DNA from: Rhodobiaceae bacterium
GTDB taxonomy: Bacteria; Pseudomonadota; Alphaproteobacteria; Parvibaculales; Parvibaculaceae
Direction of reading: 5' to 3'
Length of the DNA: 64,000 bases
Assembly (NCBI GenBank): GCA_021404525.1
Contig: JAAWWE010000004.1
Coordinates: 124,001 to 188,000, forward strand
Shown here: positions 56,558 to 64,000 of the stretch, piece after piece
How the letters are laid out: every line of letters starts with the position of its first letter
How positions within the stretch are numbered: the first letter of the stretch is position 1
Translations under genes and position numbers: made by a program
Notes under the pieces: model-generated
The model's input: the letters and a program-made list of their open reading frames with translations, nothing else
Database searches by the model: none
Told to the model about the DNA's origin: nothing

Positions 56558-56756
56558 TGTAACTCCTTTGGAACTCATTGATCATTCTGTTGCCGCAGTA
56601 AATCGCACATTTGGTTCAGTGCGCCAAGCGCTCTTATGCAGATGGTGACGACGGCGTTCAATTTCTTGTGTTAAATTGGTTGGAATTTGTCAGAGGGCGT
56701 CAAAATGTCGCCCTAATTTGATCAATCCGTAAGCGGATGAGGTGGGTGAGCGCGTT

Positions 56757-57353
56757 ATGGGAAATGAAAACGATAAAAGTAGCGGCGCTAAACCAGGCTT
56801 GCCTATCCCAAATGGGTTTAGTCACCGCGTTCCAGATGGGGACAATTTTCCGCGAGCCGTTTGCGACACATGTGGTTTCATTAATTATGTAAACCCAAAG
56901 ATTGTTGTCGGGTCAGTTGTGACCTATGGGGATGCGTTTCTTTTGTGTCGCCGGGCTATTCAACCGCGGCACGGTTTCTGGACACTTCCTGCAGGCTTCA
57001 TGGAAGAAGGAGAGACGACGGAAGATGGGGCGCGCAGAGAAGCCTATGAAGAAGCCAATGCAAAGATAGAAATCAAAGACCTGCTGGCGGTCTACAATAT
57101 TCCCCGTATCTCGCAGGTGCAGTTGATGTATCGGGCGGAACTGCCGACGCCCGAATTTTCTGCAGGTGCAGAGAGCCTGGATGTCGGTCTGTTCACATGG
57201 GATGACATTCCATGGGATGAACTCGCCTTTCCAAGCGTCTATTGGGCGCTCACCCAATTCCGTTCTGTGCTGGGGCAGGATGCCATTGTTCCTTTTACCA
57301 ACCCGCAGGGGGAGCTCGGCAATCAAATGCCAGGCGCAGGTAAGGGAGCATGA
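56757..57353 (+). CDS. NUDIX hydrolase with N-terminal zinc-ribbon-like motif
   Basis: 198 residues. The start has CDTCGFINYVNPKIVVG, as in NudC-like and related proteins, with one Cys pair only. The Nudix box GFMEEGETTEDGARREAYEEANA matches G-x5-E-x7-R-E-U-x-E-E-x-G-U except that the last Gly is Asn. It would hydrolyse a nucleoside-diphosphate-linked substrate. Coupled by ATGA to DUF2332. Confidence 0.9.
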   Translation: MGNENDKSSGAKPGLPIPNGFSHRVPDGDNFPRAVCDTCGFINYVNPKIVVGSVVTYGDAFLLCRRAIQPRHGFWTLPAGFMEEGETTEDGARREAYEEANAKIEIKDLLAVYNIPRISQVQLMYRAELPTPEFSAGAESLDVGLFTWDDIPWDELAFPSVYWALTQFRSVLGQDAIVPFTNPQGELGNQMPGAGKGA

Positions 57354-58399
57354 CGGACTCAAACGCCGCTGCCAAAGCATTCCAACTGCAGGCAGGCTTT
57401 TGTGAGAATTTGGGGTCCCCCTTTACAGCCCATGTTCTTACCGTTTTGGCGGCAGATATCGAGGCGAGAGGTGTTGTCGCGAACCTGGTTGCGGGTTTTG
57501 AAGAGGAGCCTGTTGCCGCTGCGCTTGCACTTCGGGTCGCTGGTGCGTTGCATCGCAAGGCACTTGATGAACCCAACGGACCGTTAGGACAGTTGTATGC
57601 GACCGCGGGTGGCGCGGGCCCAGATGATGCGGCGTTACAGGCTATCTTGATCAAAGATATTTCTGAAAACCGGCCTCACTACGACACCTACCTTGAGAGT
57701 CCACCGCAAACAAATGAGGTGGGGCGATCGGGCGTGATGATTGGGGGATACCTGTCTATTGCGGAGCAAACAGGATTGCCTCTCCATGTGTTTGAGGTTG
57801 GCGCCAGCGCTGGTCTTAATCTTGGATGCGATCGTTTCTACTACCGGTTTGGCGACAAGACCTGGGGGAAGGCAGATTCACCTGTCTCTCTCGCGCCTGA
57901 TTGGCATGGGGGGCCGCCACCGGTGCACGCGGATCTGCAGATTTTGGAGCGGGGTGGTTGTGATATCGCGCCGGTGGATGTGGGCGAGCATGAAAACCAA
58001 CGTCGATTGGAATCATACATCTGGCCTGATCAGCCTGAGCGTCTTGCGCGTCTTCGTGGCGCGGTTTCCATTGCCAAAGAACTTGGAACGCAGGTGATCC
58101 ATGAAAGCGCGGACGTCTTTGTGGAGCGCGCACTTCAAGGCTCAGCGCCGCTGGCAGTCAGAACTATTGCTCACACGATTATGTGGCAATACATGCCAGA
58201 GGCCATGCGGGGGCGGATTGAAAGCACGATCCGACGGGCGGGTGACGAAGCCACGGATGCAAACCCGATTGCCTGGCTACGGCTGGAGCCAATTGATGTG
58301 AAGGATCCGCCGAGCTTAAGGCTTAATCTGTGGCCGGGTGGTGAAACCCAGGAGCTTGCCATTGCCCATCCGCATGGCGCGTCCGTTAAATGGCTTTAA
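57350..58399 (+). CDS. DUF2332 family protein
   Basis: 349 residues, usual length. HVFEVGASAGLNLGCDRFYY is the family's most conserved block and resembles motif I of SAM-dependent methyltransferases; GCDIAPVDV, RLESYIWPDQPERLARLRGA and VRTIAHTIMWQYMP follow. Function unknown. Stop overlaps that of yciB, convergent. Confidence 0.92.
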   Translation: MTDSNAAAKAFQLQAGFCENLGSPFTAHVLTVLAADIEARGVVANLVAGFEEEPVAAALALRVAGALHRKALDEPNGPLGQLYATAGGAGPDDAALQAILIKDISENRPHYDTYLESPPQTNEVGRSGVMIGGYLSIAEQTGLPLHVFEVGASAGLNLGCDRFYYRFGDKTWGKADSPVSLAPDWHGGPPPVHADLQILERGGCDIAPVDVGEHENQRRLESYIWPDQPERLARLRGAVSIAKELGTQVIHESADVFVERALQGSAPLAVRTIAHTIMWQYMPEAMRGRIESTIRRAGDEATDANPIAWLRLEPIDVKDPPSLRLNLWPGGETQELAIAHPHGASVKWL

Positions 58400-59052
58400 G
58401 CTTCTTTGGTGTCGTCTTCCGGTTGCACTAGCTGGTGGTCTGACACGACCTTCACCTGGAACATGGCGAAGACGGCTGTGATTGGCATGATGCCGAAGAC
58501 CTTGAAGCTCACCCAGAAGTCTGTTGAGAAATTCCGCCAGACAATCTCATTTACGATCGCCAGGAAGATGAAGAAAGTTCCCCAGCGGAAGGTGAGTTTG
58601 CGCCAGCCCATTTCATCGAGCTTAAAGGCGCCATCGAAGAGATATTTCATCGTCGGCTTGCCGAAGGCCAGTCCGCCGAGCAAGCCCGCTGCAAAGAGTA
58701 TGTTTGTGATGGTTGGCTTGATCTTGATGAACTGTTCATCCTGGAGCAAGACGGTCAATCCCCCAAAGACAAGCACGAACCCGCCGGTAACCAGCGGCAT
58801 CATCGGGATCTTCTTGAACAGAATGTAGGTTGCGATCAGAGCGACGATGGTCGCGATCATAAACATGCCTGTGGCATAGAAGATGTTTTGCTCAGGCGGT
58901 GAGCCGAAAAACGCGTCTGCCTTTGAGTTCATCAGGAAAAAGACAATAAGGGGACCTAGCTCAAGACTCATGCGCAGCCATTGCCGGCCACTCATGCCCC
59001 CTTCGCTATTGGATGGGGCGTCTTTTTCAGTCTTTTCCGCTATGTCGGTCAT
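58396..59052 (-). CDS. yciB: Septation protein A homologue (YciB/IspZ)
   Basis: 218 residues, five or six helices. LELGPLIVFFLMNSKADAFFG and KIKPTITNILFAAGLLGGLAFGKPTMKYLFDGAF are family blocks, as is WRKLTFRWGTFFIFLAIVNEIVWR. It acts in envelope assembly and division. It follows ftsY after 69 bases, a common alphaproteobacterial order. Confidence 0.95.
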   Translation of the reverse strand: MTDIAEKTEKDAPSNSEGGMSGRQWLRMSLELGPLIVFFLMNSKADAFFGSPPEQNIFYATGMFMIATIVALIATYILFKKIPMMPLVTGGFVLVFGGLTVLLQDEQFIKIKPTITNILFAAGLLGGLAFGKPTMKYLFDGAFKLDEMGWRKLTFRWGTFFIFLAIVNEIVWRNFSTDFWVSFKVFGIMPITAVFAMFQVKVVSDHQLVQPEDDTKEA

Positions 59053-59121
59053 GTTACTCGCTGTGTTGCGCTCGTCGATCTCGGGAGCCTCTAATTTATA
59101 CGCATTGCTCTCTCAGTCGGA

Positions 59122-60075
59122 TCAAGCGTCGGTCAGTGCTTTTGCAAAAACCTCTGCTGAAAAGTCCTGAAGATCCTCAATTCCTTCGCCAACACCAATC
59201 ATATGGACCGGCAAGCCGTATCTACGCGCAATCGCAACCAGAATGCCACCACGGGCGGTGCCGTCCAGTTTGGTCATGACAAGACCGGTGACGCCTGCTG
59301 TTTTTGTAAAGACCTCAACCTGATTAAGGGCGTTCTGTCCTGTGGTTGCATCCAAAACAAGCAGTGTTGCGTGGGGGGCGGTGTCATCAAGCTTTCGAAT
59401 GACCCGGATCACTTTTTCAAGCTCTGCCATCAGATCTGCTTTGTTTTGCAGGCGTCCGGCCGTGTCGATCATCAGCAGATCCGTGCCCTCCTGTTGGGCC
59501 CGCTCAACGGCCTCAAATGCGAGACCAGCAGCATCACCGCCCACTTTGGTCGTGACGACCGGCGCGCCGACCCGTTCGCCCCAAACGCCTAATTGTTCAA
59601 TCGCTGCGGCGCGGAACGTATCTCCAGCAGCCAGCATGACTGACTTGCCTTCGGCTTTTGTCTTTGACGCAATTTTGCCGATGGTGGTTGTTTTGCCAGC
59701 GCCATTAACACCTACGACCAGAGTGATGAAAGGTTTCTTGGCGGCATCGACGCGAAATGGATACTCAACGGGTCTCAGGACCCGTGCAACTTCCTCAGCT
59801 AGGATCTTGCGGACTTCTTCCGGGGAGACTTCCTTGTCGTAGCGGTCTTTGGCGACGGCTTCTGTAATTTCTACAGCGACATCGAGGCCCAGGTCGGAGG
59901 TGACCAGGAGATCTTCCAGTTCCTGGAGGGTCTCGCCATCCAGTTTGCGTTTGGTGAAGATGCCCGTCACACCATCGGACATGGCGCGGGTAGAGCGGGT
60001 CAACCCCTCCTTCATCCGTTTGAAGAGAGACTTCTTCTCAGGCGCTTCTGTATTGTTTTCTTCTGTTTCGCTCAC
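59122..60075 (-). CDS. ftsY: Signal recognition particle receptor FtsY
   Basis: 317 residues: a short acidic/charged A domain (about 1-20), the helical N domain, and the GTPase G domain with GVNGAGKTTTIGKIA, DTFRAAAIEQL, DTAGRLQNK and TKLDGTARGG. It receives SRP-ribosome complexes at the membrane. GTG start, overlapping mtaB's stop by four bases (GTGA), so coupled. Confidence 0.98.
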   Translation of the reverse strand: MSETEENNTEAPEKKSLFKRMKEGLTRSTRAMSDGVTGIFTKRKLDGETLQELEDLLVTSDLGLDVAVEITEAVAKDRYDKEVSPEEVRKILAEEVARVLRPVEYPFRVDAAKKPFITLVVGVNGAGKTTTIGKIASKTKAEGKSVMLAAGDTFRAAAIEQLGVWGERVGAPVVTTKVGGDAAGLAFEAVERAQQEGTDLLMIDTAGRLQNKADLMAELEKVIRVIRKLDDTAPHATLLVLDATTGQNALNQVEVFTKTAGVTGLVMTKLDGTARGGILVAIARRYGLPVHMIGVGEGIEDLQDFSAEVFAKALTDA

Positions 60076-61376
60076 GCGCTCGCCTCGCCATGCAGCATCC
60101 CAGCTGCGGTACCGGTTACTCTTGTCTTCACAATCTCTCCGGTGCGCGCCGGCGCCGCCAGAATGATCTCCGCGAACTGTTCCGTGCGACCCCGGGTTTC
60201 TGTTTCCATCAGGACATTTTCGGTTTGAGCGATACGGCTATTCAGGAAGGCGGTCGTTCTTGCGGCGCCCGCGTCGCGCAACTGTTTCGCACGGTCCTTA
60301 ATCAGTTTCCCGTCTACCTGTGGCATGCGTGCGGCTGGTGTGCCTGGACGCGCTGAATAGGGAAAGACATGTAGCCAGGTGAGATCGCAGTCTTCGACAA
60401 GGCGCAAAGAGTTTTCAAACATCTCGCCTGTCTCCGTCGGAAAGCCTGCAATGATGTCGGCGCCGAAGACAATCTCCGGACGCAGACGTTTTGCTTCCAA
60501 GCAGAAGGCAATCGCATCTTCCCGGGAGTGGCGACGTTTCATGCGCTTGAGCACCATATTGTCGCCGGCCTGCAGCGACAGATGCAGGTGCGGCATCAGC
60601 CGTTCTTCATCAGCGATAAGCCGCATCAGTTCCGGATCGGCTTCAATGCTGTCGATGGAGGAAAGGCGAAGGCGTTTGAGGTCCGGCACAAGCTTCAAAA
60701 TGCGGGCGCAGAGATTGCCAAGGGAAGGATGGCCGGGCAGATCGGATCCATAAGAGGTAATGTCGACACCGGTGATCACGACCTCGCTGTACCCGTTTTC
60801 GACAAGGGCGCGCACCTGGGTCACCACTTCGCCTGCGGGGACCGATCGTGAATTGCCGCGGCCATAGGGGATGATGCAGAAGGTGCAGCGATGATCACAT
60901 CCGTTTTGTACTTGAACAAAAGCTCGGGCGCGGCCTTCAAAGCCCTCCACAAGGTGTCCGGCGGTCTCTTTCACAGACATGATGTCGTTGACGCGAATGC
61001 GCTCCGAGCCAATGCCTTCAATGGCTAGCCGGGCGAATGCGGATGCGTCGGTTTTTTCCTCATTGCCGATAACGAGATCGACTTCTTCCATCTCGCCAAA
61101 CTGTGCCGGATCAATCTGAGCGGCGCATCCTGTTACGATGATGCGCGCGGTGTCATTGTCTCGGCGTGCTTTGCGAATGGCTTGACGTGCCTGGCGCACA
61201 GCTTCGTTGGTGACGGCACAGGTATTGAAGATGATGGCATTGTCGAGTCCCGCCTTTGCCGCATGTGTCTTCATCACTTCGGACTCGTAGCTGTTCAGAC
61301 GGCAGCCGAAAGTGACAATGTCGACATTCGGATCAACGTCAGGCGTGTTGGTCTCTTTCTTCGGTGTGCCCGACAT
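60072..61376 (-). CDS. mtaB: tRNA t6A37 methylthiotransferase MtaB
   Basis: 434 residues. UPF0004 Cys in FGCRLN, NTCAVTN and VTGCAAQ, a radical-SAM motif CDHRCTFCIIP, and a C-terminal TRAM-like segment. It adds a methylthio group to t6A37 of ANN-decoding tRNAs. Overlaps dapF by one base (TAATG). Confidence 0.96.
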   Translation of the reverse strand: MSGTPKKETNTPDVDPNVDIVTFGCRLNSYESEVMKTHAAKAGLDNAIIFNTCAVTNEAVRQARQAIRKARRDNDTARIIVTGCAAQIDPAQFGEMEEVDLVIGNEEKTDASAFARLAIEGIGSERIRVNDIMSVKETAGHLVEGFEGRARAFVQVQNGCDHRCTFCIIPYGRGNSRSVPAGEVVTQVRALVENGYSEVVITGVDITSYGSDLPGHPSLGNLCARILKLVPDLKRLRLSSIDSIEADPELMRLIADEERLMPHLHLSLQAGDNMVLKRMKRRHSREDAIAFCLEAKRLRPEIVFGADIIAGFPTETGEMFENSLRLVEDCDLTWLHVFPYSARPGTPAARMPQVDGKLIKDRAKQLRDAGAARTTAFLNSRIAQTENVLMETETRGRTEQFAEIILAAPARTGEIVKTRVTGTAAGMLHGEASA

Positions 61377-62242
61377 TAAGCAACCTCAAAGAAGCGGCTG
61401 TCGAGCTCGCCGTCATAATCAAAGGTTGCCGGGCCCGTCATCAGTACGTGATCGTCACTCTCGCGCCACTCCAGATGGAGGTCGCCACCGGGCAGCGTGA
61501 TAATGGCATTGCGGTCAGTCAGACGCTTGCGTGAGCCTGCAACAGCTGCAGCGCAAGCGGCCGTGCCGCAGGCATTTGTGAGCCCAACGCCGCGTTCCCA
61601 GACTTTGAGGTCCATGTGACCGCGATCGGTGACGTGTGCCAGGGAAATGTTTGCCCGCTCCGGGAACATGGGGTGGTTTTCTAGAAGGGGGCCGACCTGG
61701 GTCAGATCAATCGCGTCAATGTCATCGACGAAGAAGATGGCATGGGGGTTGCCCATATTCACCGCGGCTGGCGTGTGCAGGATCGGTGCATCAATCGGTC
61801 CGATCTGCAGCTCAATGCCGCGCGTGTCGCGAATTTCTTCAGACAAAGGGATTTGATCCCATTCAAGCTTCGGAGGGCCCATGTCAACGGTTATGTCGCC
61901 ATTCGCTGCGCGCCAGCCTTTGGTGATGGCGCCGATGGTCTCAACAGTAACCTGGTCCTTGCCGGTTTCGTCGAGCATTAGTGCTGCGATGCAGCGGGCC
62001 GCGTTGCCGCAGGCTTCGACTTCGTCGCCGTCGGCATTCCTGATTCCCATGAAGCAATCACCGCCGGAACGCGGGGTCTCGATAAGGATGAACTGGTCGC
62101 AGCCGATGCCCGACTTGCGATCCGCGATCGCCCTTACCACTGCATTCGAAAAGACAACAGGGTGTGCGCGCACATCCACCACGACAAAATCATTGCCGAG
62201 GCCGTTCATTTTTCTAAATGGTATTGCGCCAAGATCACTCAT
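61376..62242 (-). CDS. dapF: Diaminopimelate epimerase
   Basis: 288 residues from ATG 62242. FRKMNGLGNDFVVVD starts the fold; the catalytic Cys pair is in VEACGNAARC and NACGTAACAA. It converts LL- to meso-diaminopimelate for lysine and peptidoglycan. First gene of the dapF-mtaB-ftsY-yciB operon. A TTG at 62272 would add ten residues. Confidence 0.97.
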   Translation of the reverse strand: MSDLGAIPFRKMNGLGNDFVVVDVRAHPVVFSNAVVRAIADRKSGIGCDQFILIETPRSGGDCFMGIRNADGDEVEACGNAARCIAALMLDETGKDQVTVETIGAITKGWRAANGDITVDMGPPKLEWDQIPLSEEIRDTRGIELQIGPIDAPILHTPAAVNMGNPHAIFFVDDIDAIDLTQVGPLLENHPMFPERANISLAHVTDRGHMDLKVWERGVGLTNACGTAACAAAVAGSRKRLTDRNAIITLPGGDLHLEWRESDDHVLMTGPATFDYDGELDSRFFEVA

Positions 62243-62370
62243 AATGAGCGTTATATGGCGAATCTCTGGCAAAAAGCCAAGAATTCGTGATTACGAACCC
62301 GCGCTTATAGTCTCAAATTTCGCCTAAAGGAGTGCTATACACAGCACACCTGTCGGCCTTTGGACCTTGG

Positions 62371-63723
62371 ATGACGTTTTTGGATCAAATTCTCCCCCGT
62401 TTTGTGAGGGATGACCCACTTCTGGCGAAGCTGTTTACCAAAAGCGGGGGTGACGTTGTGGTCCGGGGTTTGGGGCTCTTTCTCATTCTTTTGATGAACG
62501 CGGTGCTAGCCCGGGTGGCAGGAGTCGAAGCCTTTGGTCACTATGTCTATATTACCTCTGTTGTTTTCATTGCAACGATGCTCGCCAGGCAGGGAATGGA
62601 TAGTAGTATTTCCCGCCTGGTGCCTGCCTATGTCGCAAAAGCAGAATGGGGACGACTGAATGGTGTGATCCGGTGGATGCTGCTGCGTGTCGCGTTGGTT
62701 AGCCTTGCATTGGCTGCTGTCGGTATTCTCATCCTGCCATTCCTGCGAGACGGCCTGGCTCCCGGCCTCTATGACGCCGCGTTTTGGGGCATGTTTCTGA
62801 TCCCTGTTTATTCGCTGGCGCTGCTTGTGCAATCTGCCTTGCGCGGGCGTTTATGGATTGTGCTTGCGCAGATACCAGATCTCATCGTGCGGCCCTGCGC
62901 TGTGATCATTCTTATCCTTTCGCTGTCGTATGCCGGGTATCAGATTGATGGCGCGGTTGCTTTTCAGGTTGTGATTGCAGCGACGCTGCTTGCTCTGATT
63001 ATTGTTGCCTACTGGTTCAATCGCAGCCTTCCAAAGGAGGCGCGAGGTGTTGCTGGTGTGATCGAGGCTGGTGAATGGCGGTCAGTGTCCAGCAAATTGC
63101 TGCTGGCATCGGGCGCCAATCTCCTTTTGACTCAGATTGATGTTTTGATGCTTGGTCCGCTTGTCTCTACCGATGTCGCCAGTTTTTATTCTGTCGCCAG
63201 CCGGATCTCAGGCGTAACGCTTTTTGCCATCGTCGCCCTTGGATCTATTGGTGGGCCCATGGTCTCGGAGCTTTTCGCTCTTGAAAAACATGATGAGCTG
63301 AAGCGCCTTGCGAAAGTGATCGGAAGAACGGCCTTTCTGGCTGTTTTGCCCATTGTTTGTGTGCTGGCGGCTTTTGGTGGTTCAATCCTGTCGCTATTCG
63401 GAGAAGCCTTCCAGGTTGCCTATACACCGCTTCTAATCCTCCTTGCGAGCCAGCTGGCGACGGCTTTATTTGGGCCGGCTGCATTGCTGCTTACTATGAC
63501 TGTGCATGAAGACGCCGCTGCGCGTTTCCTGCTCATGAGCCTCGTGGCCAATATTGTGCTTAATGCGGCTCTCATTCCTTTGTTTGGAATGACGGGAGCG
63601 GCGATAGCGACAGGTACAACGACTGTCCTGCCTGTTCTCGCGATGAGTATCGCTGTTCGTAGACGGATCGGAATCAGCACATTGATTATCGGGCGCATTG
63701 GTGGAGACACCAGAAGCGATTAA
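62371..63723 (+). CDS. Polysaccharide flippase (MATE/Wzx-like, MOP superfamily)
   Basis: 450 residues, 12-14 helices. KLFTKSGGDVVVRGLGLFLILLMNAVLARVAGVEAFGHYVY is a typical start of the polysaccharide transporter branch, and LTQIDVLMLGPLVSTDVASFYSVASRISG the second half. It probably flips a lipid-linked saccharide. Start uncertain: AAGGAG at 62327-62332 overlaps a GTG at 62332, while the ATG at 62371 fits the family better. No glycosyltransferases nearby. Confidence 0.85.
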   Translation: MTFLDQILPRFVRDDPLLAKLFTKSGGDVVVRGLGLFLILLMNAVLARVAGVEAFGHYVYITSVVFIATMLARQGMDSSISRLVPAYVAKAEWGRLNGVIRWMLLRVALVSLALAAVGILILPFLRDGLAPGLYDAAFWGMFLIPVYSLALLVQSALRGRLWIVLAQIPDLIVRPCAVIILILSLSYAGYQIDGAVAFQVVIAATLLALIIVAYWFNRSLPKEARGVAGVIEAGEWRSVSSKLLLASGANLLLTQIDVLMLGPLVSTDVASFYSVASRISGVTLFAIVALGSIGGPMVSELFALEKHDELKRLAKVIGRTAFLAVLPIVCVLAAFGGSILSLFGEAFQVAYTPLLILLASQLATALFGPAALLLTMTVHEDAAARFLLMSLVANIVLNAALIPLFGMTGAAIATGTTTVLPVLAMSIAVRRRIGISTLIIGRIGGDTRSD

Positions 63724-63783
63724 GATCGGTTGTCTGTTTGCAAGTGTAAACTGGCTTGGTGCCAAATTTTGAGAGGCTGTGTC

Positions 63784-64000
63784 ATGGATGCTCTATTGCC
63801 CTTTGCTTCTGAGGTTGCAGAACTATTGAAATCGCGGGAGGAGAAGATTGCGGTGGGGGAGAGTTCTGTCGGCGGTCTTGTGTCAGCAGCGCTAGTTGCA
63901 CAGCCCGGCGCATCGGCGTTTTTTCTTGGGGCGACCGTCATTTACACGCGTGAAGCGGGTCGGGTCCTGCGAGACCGCTCGACCCTGAAGCTTGAGGGGC
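63784..64000 (+). CDS. CinA-family nicotinamide-nucleotide amidohydrolase (3' partial)
   Basis: The first 72 codons, cut by the window edge. IAVGESSVGGLVSAALVAQPGASAFFLGATVIYT is the CinA C-terminal domain start (the usual A-E-S-x-T-G-G block, here G-E-S-S-V-G-G). The stand-alone domain deamidates NMN to NaMN. Thr is replaced by Val in the catalytic block, so activity is less certain. Confidence 0.85.
   Translation, partial: MDALLPFASEVAELLKSREEKIAVGESSVGGLVSAALVAQPGASAFFLGATVIYTREAGRVLRDRSTLKLEG

Overview
The window looks like chromosomal DNA of an alphaproteobacterium, most likely Hyphomicrobiales/Rhizobiales or a Parvibaculum-like relative. This rests on gene content and order: YggT beside folD, IalB upstream of rlmN, DUF2794, acnA divergent from a ccmABCDG cluster, and a dapF-mtaB-ftsY-yciB run. 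It also carries an intergenic palindrome of a kind I associate with rhizobial genomes. No rRNA, tRNA, CRISPR array, prophage or insertion sequence was recognised. The DNA is gene-dense and uniform in style, so most of it reads as core genome.

Layout. 1-6.7 kb: the end of a PQQ-type dehydrogenase, a degenerate GGDEF/EAL-like protein, a YfcG-type glutathione transferase, a small secreted orphan, a DUF2189 membrane protein, a flavodoxin and an MDR oxidoreductase. 6.8-11.4 kb: a co-directional run of yggT, folD, an aldo/keto reductase, a membrane-inserted beta-lactamase-fold hydrolase and a Tag-like glycosylase. 11.4-22.5 kb: ppa-argG (coupled), an MFS transporter, DUF3422, an HCCA-isomerase-like protein, a MOSC protein, rlmN, ialB, a large MscS channel and a TrmH-type methyltransferase. 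22.6-31.8 kb: an unusual promoter/leader region, then an MDR oxidoreductase, a dead SGNH hydrolase overlapping a Rid-family gene, an esterase, a PaaI thioesterase, an EamA exporter, YkvA, an SDR, two tandem YjfB-like small proteins, phhB and a P450. 31.8-42.3 kb: LMW phosphatase, a signal peptidase, thpR, a Tas-like AKR, a TesA-like esterase divergent from its ybbA-ybbP partners, a Bax-inhibitor-1 protein, DUF2794 and two SDRs. 42.6-47.4 kb: a gldA-gldF-gldG-DUF4340 operon. 47.4-55.4 kb: DUF1223, aconitase, an enoyl-CoA hydratase and ccmABCDG. 55.5-64 kb: a small orphan, a MarR regulator, NUDIX-DUF2332, yciB, ftsY, mtaB, dapF, a flippase and the start of a cinA-like gene.

Functional themes are cytochrome c maturation, central metabolism (aconitase, arginine, diaminopimelate, one-carbon folate), RNA modification, protein targeting and secretion, and many accessory lipid, xenobiotic or redox enzymes (P450, GST, SDRs, MDRs, thioesterase, enoyl-CoA hydratase).

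The strongest oddity is the aconitase at 48284-51550. It begins with about 190 residues of almost pure Lys/Ala/Pro, like a histone H1 or AlgP tail, fused in frame to a complete AcnA. No alternative start codon lies at the junction. A MarR regulator about 4.5 kb away carries a shorter tail of the same kind. Other notable items are a beta-lactamase-fold hydrolase split by four membrane helices, an SGNH hydrolase that has lost all its catalytic residues and overlaps a Rid protein lacking the usual Arg, a putative 26-residue Arg-rich leader with a terminator ahead of a TrmH gene, and several families of intergenic palindromes.
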